Origin: Brevibacterium album DSM 18261
Lineage (GTDB): Bacteria > Actinomycetota > Actinomycetes > Actinomycetales > Brevibacteriaceae
DNA: 64,000 nucleotides
Assembly (NCBI RefSeq): GCF_000426445.1
Contig: NZ_AUFJ01000010.1
Location: forward strand, 62,001 to 126,000
Direction of reading: 5' to 3'
How positions within the stretch are numbered: position 1 is the stretch's first letter; each line of letters starts with the position of its first letter. Under the pieces are notes generated by a model that was not told where the DNA came from, ran no database searches, and was given only the letters and a program-made list of their open reading frames with translations. Both the position numbers and the translations under genes were made by a program. This document shows positions 1 through 8,900 of the stretch, in pieces.

Positions 1-648
1 CGGCGGAGCAGCGCTGATCGCCCGCGTCCGGACCCGCGCCCGAGAGCGCTGTTTGCCCTCCTCCACGATGAGGCCGTGCAGCTCCGTGAGTTCCTCGACG
101 CCGAAACCCGCGGCGGCGACAGCCGGGGCGAGCGCCCTCCGCGCCGCCTCGTAGCCGCGCGGCACAGCGAAGCCCGCCGCTTCGAGCAGCCGTCGCGCGT
201 AGGCATCGGGGACGAACGCCGGCCGCGCATAGGCGTAGAGCCCGATCACGTCCGCCGTCTCCGGGCCGATCCCCCTGAGGGCGAGGAGCTCGGCCCGCAG
301 CTGACCGTCGCTCAGGCGTGGGACCGCGGCCCCTCGCTCCTCCGCCCAGCGGGCGAGCGCCAGCAGCGCCGCGGCCTTGGCCCGCATGAATCCCGAGGAG
401 CGGATGAGCTCGCGCAGCTTCTCCTCGGGCACCGTGAGCAGCCCTTCCGCGTGCAGCAGTCCCTGCGCACGCAGCCGTGCGATGCTCATCTCCACGTTCT
501 GCCAGCGCGTGTTCTGGACGAGGACGGCGCCGGCCATCATCTCGAAGGGCGTCTGCGCCGGCCACCACCAGCCCTGGGGCCCATGCTCCGCGAGGAGGGA
601 GCCGTACAGCTCGCGGAGGTCGATCTCCGCTGGACTCCTCTCCCCCAT
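1..648 (-). CDS. Endonuclease III-like (HhH-GPD) DNA glycosylase, 3' end cut by window
   Basis: Base-excision repair glycosylase of the HhH-GPD superfamily, read from the ATG at 648 and still open at base 1, so the C-terminus is missing. The helix-hairpin-helix is LLALRGIGPETAD (about residues 123-135), followed by FVPDAYARRLL, whose Asp is the conserved catalytic aspartate. The lysine that makes endonuclease III bifunctional is replaced by Glu (GPETAD), as in monofunctional alkylbase glycosylases of the MagIII/AlkA type. The N-terminal WWWPAQTPFEMMAGAVLVQNTRW is typical of the 'endonuclease III domain' group. No Fe-S cysteines appear in the visible part. The MocR gene ends 15 bp upstream on the same strand, so the two may be co-transcribed. 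Confidence 0.85.
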   Translation of the reverse strand, partial: MGERSPAEIDLRELYGSLLAEHGPQGWWWPAQTPFEMMAGAVLVQNTRWQNVEMSIARLRAQGLLHAEGLLTVPEEKLRELIRSSGFMRAKAAALLALARWAEERGAAVPRLSDGQLRAELLALRGIGPETADVIGLYAYARPAFVPDAYARRLLEAAGFAVPRGYEAARRALAPAVAAAGFGVEELTELHGLIVEEGKQRSRARVRTRAISAAPP

Positions 649-663
649 GCCCGGCACCCTAGC

Positions 664-2172
664 TCACACCACGACATCGGGCAGGGGCCGCTGCCGCGGG
701 GGCACCCCACCCGAGCACGCCTCCTGCCAGGCCGCGGCGAGGGCGGGCATCGCGGCCTGCCACTCCTTGGGCCCCGCGGTCAGCGGCATCCGCACGAAGC
801 GCTCGAACGCGGCGCCGTCGGGACCGAAGCGCGGACCCGCCGGCAGGAGCACGCCGCGGGCATGGGCGGCGAGCGCGAGCGAGGACGAGGCCGGGTGCGG
901 CAGGCGCGCCCACACCGTGAGCCCGCCCCGGGCCTCGGGCACCTCCCAGTCCGGCAGGTGGCGGGCGCTCAGCCGAGCCAGCGCCCGCGCACCGGCGCTC
1001 AGCTGCCCCGCCCGCTCGGCGAGCACCTCGGGCAGCCTGCGGAGCAGCAGCGCGACCGCGAGCTGCTCCACCACGGGGGTGCCGAGGTCGAAGGAGGTCC
1101 GTGCGGCGACGAGGCGCTCGATCAGGCCGCGGTCGGCCCGGATCCACCCCACGCGCAGGCCTCCCCAGAAGAGCTTGCCCGCCGAGCCGATGTGCACGAC
1201 CCCGCCAGCCCCTCGGGCCCGCCCCCCGCCGGACCCCGGCCCGTTTCCCTCTGCGCCGAGCGGCCGCGGAAGGGCGGCCTCCGCGGATGACTGCGCCTCC
1301 AGCCGCAGCAGCGCGGTCGTCTCGTCGGACAGCACTGCGGTGCCCGCCTCGGCCGCCGCCGCGACCAGCCTCTCCCGGTCTGCGGAAGGCATCGTCGCGC
1401 CTGTGGGGTTGTGGAGGTCCGGCATGAGGTAGGCGAGCGCCGGCCGCGCGCGGCGGAGCGTCCCGATGCCTGATTCGACGTCCCATCCGTCCGCGCTCGA
1501 CGAGGCCTCCGGTCCGACTGCCACCGGCATCGTGAGCACGCGGGCGCGGGCGGCCCGGAGCGCATCGAGCGCATGGGGGTAGGTCGGCGCCTCGAGGAGC
1601 GCACGGTCGCCTGGTCGCACGAGCACCTGCGCGAGAAGGTGGATGGCGTGCTGCGCGCCGAGCGTCACGAGCACCTGCGCCGGGTCCGTGGGCAGCCCGC
1701 GCGCGGAGTAGTACCCGGCGATCTCCGCACGCAGGTGCGGCAGGCCGCGGCCGTCGTAGCCGGAGTCCGGGAGGTAGCGGGGCAGCTCCTCGGCGGCGGC
1801 GCGCACCGCCTCGGGAACGAGCGCAGCGGCCGGCAGCGAGGCTCTGCCCAGGTCGAGCATCCCCTCGGCCCCGGGGACAGCAGGTGCCGCGTGCACCGGG
1901 CCGGGAAGCGCGACCACGGTGCCCGAACCCCGGCGGCTGCGCGCGTACCCCGACTCCCGCAGCGCATCGTAGGCGGTGGCCACGGTCGTACGGCTCACCC
2001 CCAGCGCCTCCGACAGTGCGCGCTCGGAAGGCAGACGTGCGTCCAGGGGCAGGCGGCCGTCGAGGACGAGGAGCCGCAGACGCGAGGTGAGACAGCGGTG
2101 AAGCGGCCCGTCTCCGCCCCAGGCGCCCAGCGCGCGCACGAGCGAGACCGGGCTGATGCGCTGAGCGTTCAT
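664..2172 (-). CDS. MocR-family regulator (GntR wHTH fused to aminotransferase fold), YczR-like
   Basis: PLP-binding transcription factor of 502 residues. The N-terminal GntR winged helix (about residues 25-90) contains LPSERALSEALGVSRTTV. An aminotransferase class I-like domain fills the rest (PDLHNPTGATMP, then SAGKLFWGGLRVGW with the lysine expected to bind PLP). The length is normal for the family. It is divergent from a YczE-type membrane protein, with a perfect inverted repeat directly before its start codon. MocR/YczE divergent pairs are a known arrangement (YczR subgroup), so this protein most likely controls the transporter-like neighbour and itself in response to a PLP-reactive amine or vitamer. 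The ligand is unknown. The start ATG at 2172 touches the repeat, which fits autorepression. Confidence 0.9.
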   Translation of the reverse strand: MNAQRISPVSLVRALGAWGGDGPLHRCLTSRLRLLVLDGRLPLDARLPSERALSEALGVSRTTVATAYDALRESGYARSRRGSGTVVALPGPVHAAPAVPGAEGMLDLGRASLPAAALVPEAVRAAAEELPRYLPDSGYDGRGLPHLRAEIAGYYSARGLPTDPAQVLVTLGAQHAIHLLAQVLVRPGDRALLEAPTYPHALDALRAARARVLTMPVAVGPEASSSADGWDVESGIGTLRRARPALAYLMPDLHNPTGATMPSADRERLVAAAAEAGTAVLSDETTALLRLEAQSSAEAALPRPLGAEGNGPGSGGGRARGAGGVVHIGSAGKLFWGGLRVGWIRADRGLIERLVAARTSFDLGTPVVEQLAVALLLRRLPEVLAERAGQLSAGARALARLSARHLPDWEVPEARGGLTVWARLPHPASSSLALAAHARGVLLPAGPRFGPDGAAFERFVRMPLTAGPKEWQAAMPALAAAWQEACSGGVPPRQRPLPDVVV

Positions 2173-2198
2173 AGGGCCACTGTACGTGAAGTGGCCCT
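2173..2198. promoter_or_regulatory. Inverted repeat, putative MocR operator
   Basis: AGGGCCACT, 8 bp spacer, AGTGGCCCT: a perfect 9-bp inverted repeat between the divergent MocR and YczE genes. A further CCACTT half-site at about 2210-2215 gives a second imperfect repeat with AAGTGG at 2189-2194. Multiple half-sites are usual for MocR regulators. Binding is inferred, not shown. Confidence 0.6.
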
Positions 2199-2233
2199 TG
2201 GATCAGAGTCCACTTCGGACCAGCATTGGGGGC

Positions 2234-2899
2234 ATGACCAGGAAGCACCTCACCACCCGATCCGCAGCACAGTCCACCGCTCGCACCCCGACCCGGCTCA
2301 CTGCCCGGCTCGCCGCTGTCCTCCTCGGCCTGTTCCTCTACGGCTTCGCCATCGCCCTCATGCTCCGCGCCGGGGTCGGGGTCTCCCCCTGGGACGTGCT
2401 CGCGCAGGGGATCGCCCTGCGCACGGGCCTGGCCTTCGGCCTCGTCACCAACCTCATCGGGCTCGCGGTTCTGCTGCTGTGGATCCCCCTGCGCCAGCGG
2501 CCGGGCATCGGCACCGTGCTCAATGTGCTCCTGGTCGGCACGAGCGCACAGCTCGGCCTGCTGCTCCTGCCCGAGGTCACGGCACTCTGGGTGCGGATGC
2601 CCCTCTTCGCCGCGGGCCTGCTCCTGCTGGCCGTCGCCTCGGGCCTCTACATCGCCCCGCAGCTGGGACCAGGGCCGCGCGACGGGCTCATGACCGGGCT
2701 CCACGAGCGCTTCGGCGCGCCGATCTGGCTCGCGCGCACGGGGATCGAGGTCACTGTCGTGCTCACCGGGTGGCTGCTGGGCGGGAACGTGGGCATCGGC
2801 ACGCTGGTCTTCGCGCTCGCGATCGGTCCGCTGTGCCAGCGCACCCTGCCGTTCTTCGCCGCGCGCGTCCCAGGGCGGCAGGGGGCCTCAGCACGGTAG
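2234..2899 (+). CDS. YczE/YyaS-family integral membrane protein
   Basis: Polytopic membrane protein of 221 residues with about five hydrophobic segments (for example LLGLFLYGFAIALML and LLLLAVASGLYIAPQL). The motifs GVSPWDVLAQGIA and GPGPRDGLMTGL are the hallmark repeats of the YczE family. Its function is unproven; members next to MocR regulators are thought to move or sense a small amine or vitamin-like compound. The ATG at 2234 is preferred over the GTG at 2186. The latter lies inside the operator repeat and has no ribosome-binding site, while TTGGGGGC precedes 2234. The C-terminus is short and Arg/Ala-rich. Confidence 0.85.
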   Translation: MTRKHLTTRSAAQSTARTPTRLTARLAAVLLGLFLYGFAIALMLRAGVGVSPWDVLAQGIALRTGLAFGLVTNLIGLAVLLLWIPLRQRPGIGTVLNVLLVGTSAQLGLLLLPEVTALWVRMPLFAAGLLLLAVASGLYIAPQLGPGPRDGLMTGLHERFGAPIWLARTGIEVTVVLTGWLLGGNVGIGTLVFALAIGPLCQRTLPFFAARVPGRQGASAR

Positions 2900-3203
2900 A
2901 GCGGGAGGACGGACGCGCTCAACGCCCGGGCCGGGGCGGTGATCGCCAGTGCCCCGCACTCGCGTCCCGTCAGCCCGTTCGTGCGCCTCGATCCATTCGC
3001 GGCCGAACGGCTCAGCGCTGTCAGCGCTCTGCCTGGACGCCCTTGAGGTGGCACTCGGATCGACTCCGGGGAAGTCACGTACGAAGTCCCGCTGCTTTCC
3101 TTCGAATGCCCGGTGCATGCGCCTGAGAATTCCTCCAGCTCGCCGCACCGCACGATCTCGCCGTGACCCAGCATGATGGAGATCGCGAGCCCCCGCTCCC
3201 CGA
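2900..3203. other. Stretch without a supportable gene
   Basis: About 300 bp between the YczE gene and the broken XRE gene. Short open frames exist on both strands, but none has a recognisable domain or a good start. The minus-strand frame continuing from the XRE gene could be the decayed start of a partner gene (many XRE regulators of this type precede a HipA-like gene), but no conserved motif survives. Confidence 0.4.
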
Positions 3204-3497
3204 TCACCGCACTCGCTCCCGATTCATGAGATAGGCACGCATCCGGCCCAGATCGTGGTCGAGAGGATCCACGGCCTCCACGACGGGGCGGTCTATGCCC
3301 AGCACCGTCAGCACCTACATGACGGCCGCGAACTGCGTGGTCCCCTTACCGGTCTCGATGTCACGCAGCGTGCTGCGCCCGATATCGGCCCGCGCGGCAA
3401 GTTCATCAGCCGTCAGGTTGTGCACCTTCCGCCAATTCCGCACGTGCGCCCCGAACTCTCGAAGATCGCGCTGCGCATATGGATTCAACGATTTCAT
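3204..3497 (-). pseudogene. XRE-type helix-turn-helix regulator with in-frame TAG
   Basis: A 97-residue XRE/Cro regulator interrupted by an amber codon at 3315-3317. Before it: VRNWRKVHNLTADELAARAD and GRSTLRDIETGKG, a clear HTH_3 domain. After it, in the same frame: LTVLGIDRPVVEAVDP, then DLGRMRAYLMNRERVR and TGA at 3204. That tail is the normal end of this small family, so this is a nonsense mutation of one gene, not two genes. The remaining 60-residue product still holds the complete DNA-binding domain and could act alone. A ribosome-binding site (AGGGGCC) precedes the start. The partner gene that often follows such regulators is not recognisable. Confidence 0.7.
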
Positions 3498-3584
3498 GGC
3501 CCCTCCTTACAGCTGCCGCAGTCGCCGTTAAAGGGGTTAATGGCGACTAGAACAGCTGTAACAGGGGCGGCTTCGCCCGGCAGC

Positions 3585-5075
3585 TCAGCCGCGCAGCGCA
3601 TGCCAGTCACGCCACATCCGCATGAGGTCGTGGACCTCCTCGGCCTCCAGCAGCATGCCCCCGTCATCGTTCTCCCGCAGGCGTCCCCGCAGCACCACCT
3701 TCGCGATTCCCGCGATCTGCGCCTGCACCGAGGCGTGGACGTCACCGCCCAGCACCGCCTCGGCGCGCCCCGTGCCGTCCTCGATCACCAGCTCGGCCGG
3801 CTCACCGGCGCCCCCGCCCGAGGCGACCCGCAGTCCCGCGAGCACCACCTCTGCACCCGGCCGCAGCGCAGACAGCTCGCCCGCCTCGGTCACCCCGAGC
3901 TCGTCGAGGAGTGGCCGGCACTGCTCGACGAGCTCGCCGCCCCGGAACCACTCGGGCTCCTCCGCCGGGGCGGCAGCCGACACCCGCTCCCCTCCCCCAG
4001 CCTCGGACTCAGGGGCCGGCCGCTCCGCCTCCGGCTGTCGCCGCTCTCCCTCCGATTCCACCGGCGCTGCCGCAGGCGACTCGGGTTCGGGCAGCACGAG
4101 CGCAGGCTCAGCCACGGCGAGCGCAGGCACTTCGGCATCGGCGAGCAGTCTCAGCTGCACCTGCTCCCCCGACGGCTCAGATGCCTCCGGCCTCTGAGCG
4201 GCGCGGCTCCTCGCCGTGATCTGCCGCGTGAGGGAGATCGCGTGCGCGCGCACATGCTCGGGCACGGGAGCCGCACGCATATGCGCCCCGGCGGCGCGGG
4301 CCCGCGCATCGACCCGGACAGCAGCACTCTGAAGCCCGGCATCCCGAAGCGCGGAGTCCGCCCCGGCGAAGCGGTCGAAGGCCCCCGACTGCGCGAGATC
4401 CGCCATGCTCCCGCGCCCCAGCCGGGCCCGCGCCCACACGTCCGCGATGGACGCATAGGGCCGGCCGTGTTCGATCCGCACCCAGTCCCGCTCCGAGAGC
4501 CCGCCTGCGGTCCGCAGCGGCAGCCGGATCGCCCTGGCACTTCCGCGCGGTCCCGCACTGCCGGACTCGCCCCCGAGCATCTGCACCCGGTGCACTCGAC
4601 CGGAGACGTTGACGTCCGCCTGCAGCAGGGGCACGCGGGTCCTGTGCGCCTCGGCGACGGCGGCCTGCCTGCTCGCCGCGCTCGGAGCGCACTCCATGAG
4701 CGCAGCGAGGAACTCGACGGGGAAGCGCGACTTCAGCCACGCGCACCGATAGAGCAGCAGCTCCGCATCCTCCCTCCGCCGCCACTCCTCGGGGACGAGC
4801 CGGGGGAAGCGCGAGCTCTCCAGGACGTCGAGGGCGAGCGCATCGTCGCCGTCGACGAGCGTGAGATCGAGCGTCCCGTCGAGCCGCAGGCACGGAGCGT
4901 TCGCAGGCAGACCCGCGGCCTGTGCGAGCCTCCCGCCGTTGACCCGGCACACCTCGGCGAGGGCGAGGTCGAGCGCGGCCTGCGCAGCGTCACCGCTCCG
5001 CACCTCGGGCTCCGCACAGGGCTCCTCGCCCAGCAAGAGCATTCCGTTCCGCGCAGGTGCGCTGCCGCCGCCCAT
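3585..5075 (-). CDS. DnaE/DnaE2 C-terminal-like protein lacking the polymerase core
   Basis: 496-residue protein matching only the C-terminal third of bacterial replicative polymerase alpha subunits. CAWLKSRFPVEFLAALME (about residues 110-130) aligns with the AWLK-YPaeF segment of DnaE. It is followed by the LQADVN-type segment, a helix-hairpin-helix region ending SMADLAQSGAFDRF, a Pro/Glu/Ala-rich linker of roughly 80 residues, and a terminal OB-like fold (VVLAGLRVASGGG to LRGRLRENDDGGML). The PHP domain and the PDxDxD catalytic motif are absent. It therefore cannot polymerise DNA; a DNA-binding or accessory role related to error-prone DnaE2/ImuB systems is possible. The ATG at 5075 is chosen because GTGGGG precedes it; an ATG at 5126 is in frame but gives an unlikely leader. 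It lies 84 bp downstream of the phosphopantetheinyl transferase on the same strand. Confidence 0.7.
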   Translation of the reverse strand: MGGGSAPARNGMLLLGEEPCAEPEVRSGDAAQAALDLALAEVCRVNGGRLAQAAGLPANAPCLRLDGTLDLTLVDGDDALALDVLESSRFPRLVPEEWRRREDAELLLYRCAWLKSRFPVEFLAALMECAPSAASRQAAVAEAHRTRVPLLQADVNVSGRVHRVQMLGGESGSAGPRGSARAIRLPLRTAGGLSERDWVRIEHGRPYASIADVWARARLGRGSMADLAQSGAFDRFAGADSALRDAGLQSAAVRVDARARAAGAHMRAAPVPEHVRAHAISLTRQITARSRAAQRPEASEPSGEQVQLRLLADAEVPALAVAEPALVLPEPESPAAAPVESEGERRQPEAERPAPESEAGGGERVSAAAPAEEPEWFRGGELVEQCRPLLDELGVTEAGELSALRPGAEVVLAGLRVASGGGAGEPAELVIEDGTGRAEAVLGGDVHASVQAQIAGIAKVVLRGRLRENDDGGMLLEAEEVHDLMRMWRDWHALRG

Positions 5076-5159
5076 CGTCACCCCACTGCGCCCGGATCCG
5101 TCACCCCGGCACTTCGATTCGAACACGCATTCGATACCGAGTGTAGGCCGAACCGCTCC

Positions 5160-5816
5160 TCAGCGAAAGCGCACCGCGGTGGAGACGAGCACCCTACTGC
5201 CCTCCGCCTCGTGATCGGTCAGGCGCACCTCAGGGTGGCTGAGGCACGCCGGCTCATCCCAGGGCGGGGAGACGACGATCTCCTGCGGCGCGACGCCTCC
5301 CCGCGCGGTGTCCAGCCCCGTGTGCAGAGCCTTCATGACGGCCTCCTTGCGCACCCAGGTGCACAGCAGGCGGTCCAGCTGCAGCGGCGCCGCCGAGCCC
5401 GCCGCACCGGCCCGTGCAGACGCGCGGAACCAGCGCAGCTCCGCGGGGGCGAGCACGACCTCGGCGAAGTCCTCCGCACACGCGCCCGAGGCGAGGAACG
5501 GGGCGCGCTCCTCCGCATCGACGCCCACCGTCGCGGTCTCCGGCGCCCCCGGCCCCAGGCAGGCGCCGACGCCGAGGCCGTGCGAGGAGGACAGCGACAC
5601 CGCCGCCCATCGGCCCTCCGCGTCCGGGGCGGCGCCTGCGCCGCCGGCTCCCACGCCCCCGCGCCCGATCCGCACCCACGGCACGCCCCCGCATCGCACA
5701 AGGGCGAGCTCCCCCGGTCCGACGCCCCAGACCTCGGCGACCAGCGCAGCCGCGAGCGCCTCCGGCTCGACACCTCGGCGACATGCCCAGTGCACCCGCA
5801 GTTCATCCGAGGTCAC
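5160..5816 (-). CDS. Sfp-type 4'-phosphopantetheinyl transferase
   Basis: Transfers the phosphopantetheine arm from CoA to the serine of carrier domains. Diagnostic motifs are both present: VGVDAEE (Mg-binding acidic pair, about residue 97) and CTWVRKEAVMKALHTG (WxxKEAxxKA, about residues 151-165). At 218 residues it has the usual length of a single-copy Sfp/PPT enzyme. It is divergent from the Pls-like NRPS, whose carrier domain needs exactly this activation, so the pair is functionally coherent. It may also serve other carriers of the cell; the acpP at 61.3 kb is normally a substrate of the AcpS type instead. The 139-bp divergent spacer should hold promoters for both genes. Confidence 0.9.
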   Translation of the reverse strand: MTSDELRVHWACRRGVEPEALAAALVAEVWGVGPGELALVRCGGVPWVRIGRGGVGAGGAGAAPDAEGRWAAVSLSSSHGLGVGACLGPGAPETATVGVDAEERAPFLASGACAEDFAEVVLAPAELRWFRASARAGAAGSAAPLQLDRLLCTWVRKEAVMKALHTGLDTARGGVAPQEIVVSPPWDEPACLSHPEVRLTDHEAEGSRVLVSTAVRFR

Positions 5817-5955
5817 AGCCGCGCCACCTCCACGTCATAGGATTACCTCGTCCAAGTCTCGCACCGCACCCCCTTCCCGCTCACCGCGGCTCCGATCCCT
5901 GCCCCCACTGCAGGCCCACTCTCCGGAACGGCGGTCCGATCCCCGCAGAGGGCAC

Positions 5956-8900
5956 GTGAAAACCCACCTCCCCCAGTTCCCCGGCTCGCACCGGGCCCCC
6001 GCTCCGCGCACGCTCATCGATCTGCTGCTCGAGGTCGCGGCCGCCCATCCGCAGGCGCCGGCGCTCGACGACGGCACGCGGAGCCTCACCTACGCCCAGC
6101 TCCTCGCCCGGATGCGCGAAGGTGCGCTGCGCCTGGCGGAGGCCGGTGTGGGTCCCGGCGACCGGGTGGGCGTGCGGGTCGCGAGCGGCTCGGTCGACCT
6201 CTACGTCTCGATCCTGTCCGTGCTCATGGCCGGTGCCGCCTATGTGCCGGTCGACGTCGACGATCCCGATGAGCGCGCGGCCACGGTGTTCTCCGAGGCG
6301 GCCGTGACCGCTGTGATCAACGATGGCCCCACGCTCACCCGCACGAGTGAGCGGCCCCTGTCCGCGACGCCGCCCCTGCGCGCTCCCGAGACCACGGACG
6401 ACTGCTGGGTGATCTTCACCTCCGGCTCCACGGGCAAGCCCAAGGGCGTGGCGGTGAGCCACCGCTCGGCGGCGGCGTTCGTGGAGGCCGAGGGGCGCAT
6501 CTTCTGCCGGGAGGAGCCGCTGGGCCCCGGGGACCGGGTGCTCGCCGGGCTCTCGGTCGCCTTCGACGCCAGCTGCGAGGAGATGTGGCTGGCCTGGGGC
6601 CACGGCGCCTGCCTCGTCCCGGCGCCCAGGGCGCTCGTGAAGTCCGGGATGGACCTGGGCCCCTGGCTCTCCAGCCGCGGCATCACCGTCGTCTCCACGG
6701 TCCCCACGCTGGCGGCGCTGTGGCCGGCGGAGACGCTGGAGAACGTGCGGCTGCTCATCTTCGGCGGCGAGGCCTGCCCGCCCGAACTCGCGCACCGCCT
6801 CTCCGACGGGACCCGCGAGGTCTGGAACACCTACGGCCCCACCGAGGCGACCGTCGTCGCGTGCGCCGCTCCCCTCGGCGACGGCGAGGTGCGGATCGGC
6901 CTGCCGCTGGACGGCTGGGACCTCGCCGTCGTCGATGCCGCGGGCGTGCCCGTGGCCGACGGCGAGACCGGGGAGCTCATCATCGGCGGAGTGGGCCTGG
7001 CGCGCTACCTCGATCCCGCCAAGGACGCGGAGAAGTACGCCCCGATGCCCACGCTCGGCTGGGAGCGCGCCTATCGCTCCGGCGACCTCGTCGTCAGCGA
7101 TCCCGCCGGGCTGCTCTTCGTGGGCCGCGCCGACGAGCAGGTCAAGCTCGGCGGGCGGCGGATCGAGCTCGGGGAGGTCGATGCCGCGCTCCAGGCCCTG
7201 CCCGGGGTCCGAGGCGGTGCCGCCGCGGTGAAGACCACGCCCGGCGGCACGCAGCTGCTCATCGGCTACCTCGCCCCGGCCGAGGAGACCGGGGACCAGG
7301 CGGGCGGGGACGCCGCGGACCCGGAGGCGCTCACGGCGCAGTGGACGGAACGGCTGCGCGCGGTGCTGCCCCCTGCCCTCGTGCCCCGTCTGGCGCTCGT
7401 CGACGAGCTGCCCACCAAGACCTCGGGCAAGGTGGACCGCAGTGCCCTGCCCTGGCCCCTCGCCTCGGCGGGCGGGGCCGACGGGGACGAGACCGGGGAG
7501 GGCCTGCCGGAGCACGCCGTGTGGATCGGCGAGCAGTGGGCGGCGGTCCTGGGCGCGCAGCCGGGGATGCGGACGGACTTCTTCGAGGCCGGCGGCGGCT
7601 CGCTGGCCGCAGCACAGCTGGTCTCCCGTCTGCGCTCGCGGCATCCGGGAGTGACGGTGGGCGATGTCTACGCGCGTCCGCGCTTCGGCGCGCTCGTCGA
7701 GCTGTGCGACAGCGACGCCGAGGCGACGGGCAGCCCCCGGCCCCGGCGCACCGTCACCCGCACCGCGTACTCGATGCAGGCGGTCCAGACCCTCCTCGGC
7801 GCACCCGTGCACATCCTCGCCGCGATGCGCTGGGTGGTGCTCGCCCTCGCGCTCAGCAATGCCGCGGCACTCGCGGGGGCGCCCGCCGTCGTCACCCCGT
7901 GGTGGCTCATCGCGGTCCTGTACCTCGTGTTCGTCACCTCCTGGGGACGGATGGCGATCTCCGCGGGCGCGGCCCGGCTCCTCCTGGCCGGCGTGCGGCC
8001 GGGGGTCTACCCGCGCTCGGGCGGCGTGCACGTGCGGCTGTGGCTGGCCGAGCACATCGCCGACCTCGCCGCCGCCGTCTCGGTGGCCTCGGCCCCGTGG
8101 GTCACGACCTACGCGCGCATGCTCGGCAACCGGATCGGGCCGGACGTCGACCTCCACACCGTCCCCCCGGTGACGGGCATGCTCACGGTCGAGGAGGGTG
8201 CCGCGATCGAACCCGAGGTCGATCTCAGGGGCTGGTGGGTCGACGGCGATCTGCTCCGCGTGGGCGAGATCCGGATCGGCGCCGGGGCCACCGTCGGCGC
8301 CCGCTCCACCCTCATGCCGGGCTCGCGGGTGGGCGCCGGCGCGCATATCGAGGCCGGTTCCGCCGTGACCGGACGGGTGCGGAAGAACCAGACGTATGCG
8401 GGTTCGCCCGCCGTCCGGGTCGGCCGGAAGCGGGCTCCCGACTGGCCGGCTCCCCCGCAGCGCAGACGGCGGGCGCCGTTCCTCCTCTATGCCGTGGGCT
8501 CGGTCCTGCACGCGGCCGTGCCCTATCTCGCCGCGGTGCCCCCGCTGCTGCTCATGGTGGGCGTCTCCGGGCCCGAGGTGCTCTCCCGCCCCGCGCTCCT
8601 GCTCGCCTGGGCCCCGGTCCTGGCCGCTCTCTGGTTCCTCGTGACCGCGGTGCTCATCGTCCTCGCGGTGCGCACCCTCGCACTCGGGATCCGGGAAGGC
8701 CTGCACCCCGTGCGCTCGTGGACCGGATTCCGCGTCTGGGCGACCGAGCGCATCATGGACATGGCCCGCGAGCTGCTGTTCCCGCTCTACGCGGGGATGC
8801 TCACGCCCGTGTGGCTGCGGATCCTCGGTGCGAAGGTGGGCCGCGACGTCGAGGCCTCGACCGTGCTCCTCGTGCCGTGCATGACGGAGATCGCCGATGG

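Noticed and set aside
659-2704. Minus-strand frame across the MocR and YczE genes
   Set aside because: It covers the shared promoter and both genes in the wrong phase; composition is typical of a shadow frame.
2647-3207. Possible HipA-like toxin gene following the XRE regulator
   Set aside because: No HipA kinase motif could be found in any frame, and the frame overlaps the YczE gene.
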